Assembly: GCF_012927105.1 (NCBI RefSeq)
Contig: NZ_JABBFV010000006.1
Coordinates: 209,606-273,605 of the forward strand
Length of the DNA stretch: 64,000 nucleotides
DNA from: Sphingobium psychrophilum
GTDB taxonomy: Bacteria; Pseudomonadota; Alphaproteobacteria; Sphingomonadales; Sphingomonadaceae
Direction: 5' to 3'
Shown here: piece by piece, positions 63,935 to 64,000 of the stretch
How positions within the stretch are numbered: position 1 is the stretch's first letter
Layout of the letters: each line of letters opens with the position of its first letter
Program-made: the position numbers and the translations under genes
The notes under the pieces: model-generated
Databases searched by the model: none
What the model saw: the letters and a program-made list of their open reading frames with translations, nothing else
Told to the model about the DNA's origin: nothing

Positions 63935-64000
63935 TTCAACATCGCAAACTGGAGGAGGTTTGCGATGTCTGTTCCGATCAAGCTCCGTGGAGATTTCAGC
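63881..64000 (+). mobile_element. Left end of an IS630-family element, partial
   Basis: Homology to the transporter ends near 63,880 (GTTATA). The new sequence leads within 85 bases to GGAGGAGG and a transposase-like start. IS630 elements insert at TA, which fits the TA at 63,879-63,880. The exact left inverted repeat cannot be proved because the right end is outside the window. Confidence 0.6.
63965..64000 (+). CDS. IS630-family transposase, first 12 codons only
   Basis: The visible start MSVPIKLRGDFS resembles IS630-type transposases of sphingomonads (typical opening MSVPIEVRDDFS). GGAGGAGG precedes the ATG at 63965. The rest is outside the window. Confidence 0.6.
   Translation, partial: MSVPIKLRGDFS

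Overview
The window reads as the chromosome of a sphingomonad alphaproteobacterium (Sphingobium/Sphingomonas-like; inferred from gene order, high GC, and the type of conjugative genes, not from any database search). Two very different halves meet at about position 38,845.

Positions 1-38,800 are dense, GC-rich core genome. In order: a J-domain protein divergent from bolA; a GST and a pirin; a zinc-ribbon protein divergent from the ftsE-ftsX-ydcF-plsC operon; hisC-tyrC (histidine and tyrosine pathways); an AT-richer orphan lipoprotein; metX-metW behind a possible attenuator; ubiA plus a phospholipase D-like gene; rsmE and gshA; a methyltransferase-like membrane protein; tRNA-Phe; the infA-maf-RNase E/G-yacG operon; bioA, an OmpA-like lipoprotein and a cation/proton antiporter; a DUF4168 protein, an M13 peptidase and bioF-bioD; a DNA methyltransferase fused to a nuclease-like domain; a DUF2490 protein, a diguanylate cyclase and the proton-pumping pyrophosphatase hppA; a LacI regulator, a low-molecular-weight phosphatase and a HerA-like ATPase. 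It ends in a small HTH gene and a DUF559 gene flanked by REP-like repeats.

From about 38,845 to beyond the right edge lies an integrated mobile element of at least 25 kb. Its left end is a large serine recombinase whose gene finishes inside a REP-like palindrome missing its second arm. Inside are a TumE/TumA toxin-antitoxin pair with a clear promoter and operator, an AlpA-type regulator, a hybrid sensor kinase cut by an in-frame amber codon, an HWE kinase, a ParB-like protein, a coupled three-gene cluster of nucleotidyltransferase/HEPN proteins and sigma-like HTH proteins, a PilZ protein, and a mobilisation module (traC, traD, a Ti-type oriT, the traA relaxase-helicase, a DUF6118 protein). 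No type IV secretion genes are seen here.

The last 4 kb is distinctly AT-richer cargo. It has a 56-residue double-glycine peptide precursor with a short cysteine-rich 19-residue core, a hairpin terminator, a DUF6624-like secreted protein, a HlyD/CvaA-type membrane fusion protein, and a C39-peptidase ABC exporter cut off by an IS630-like insertion sequence at the right edge. This peptide-export cluster and the HEPN/nucleotidyltransferase/sigma-like cluster are the best candidates for undescribed biology.
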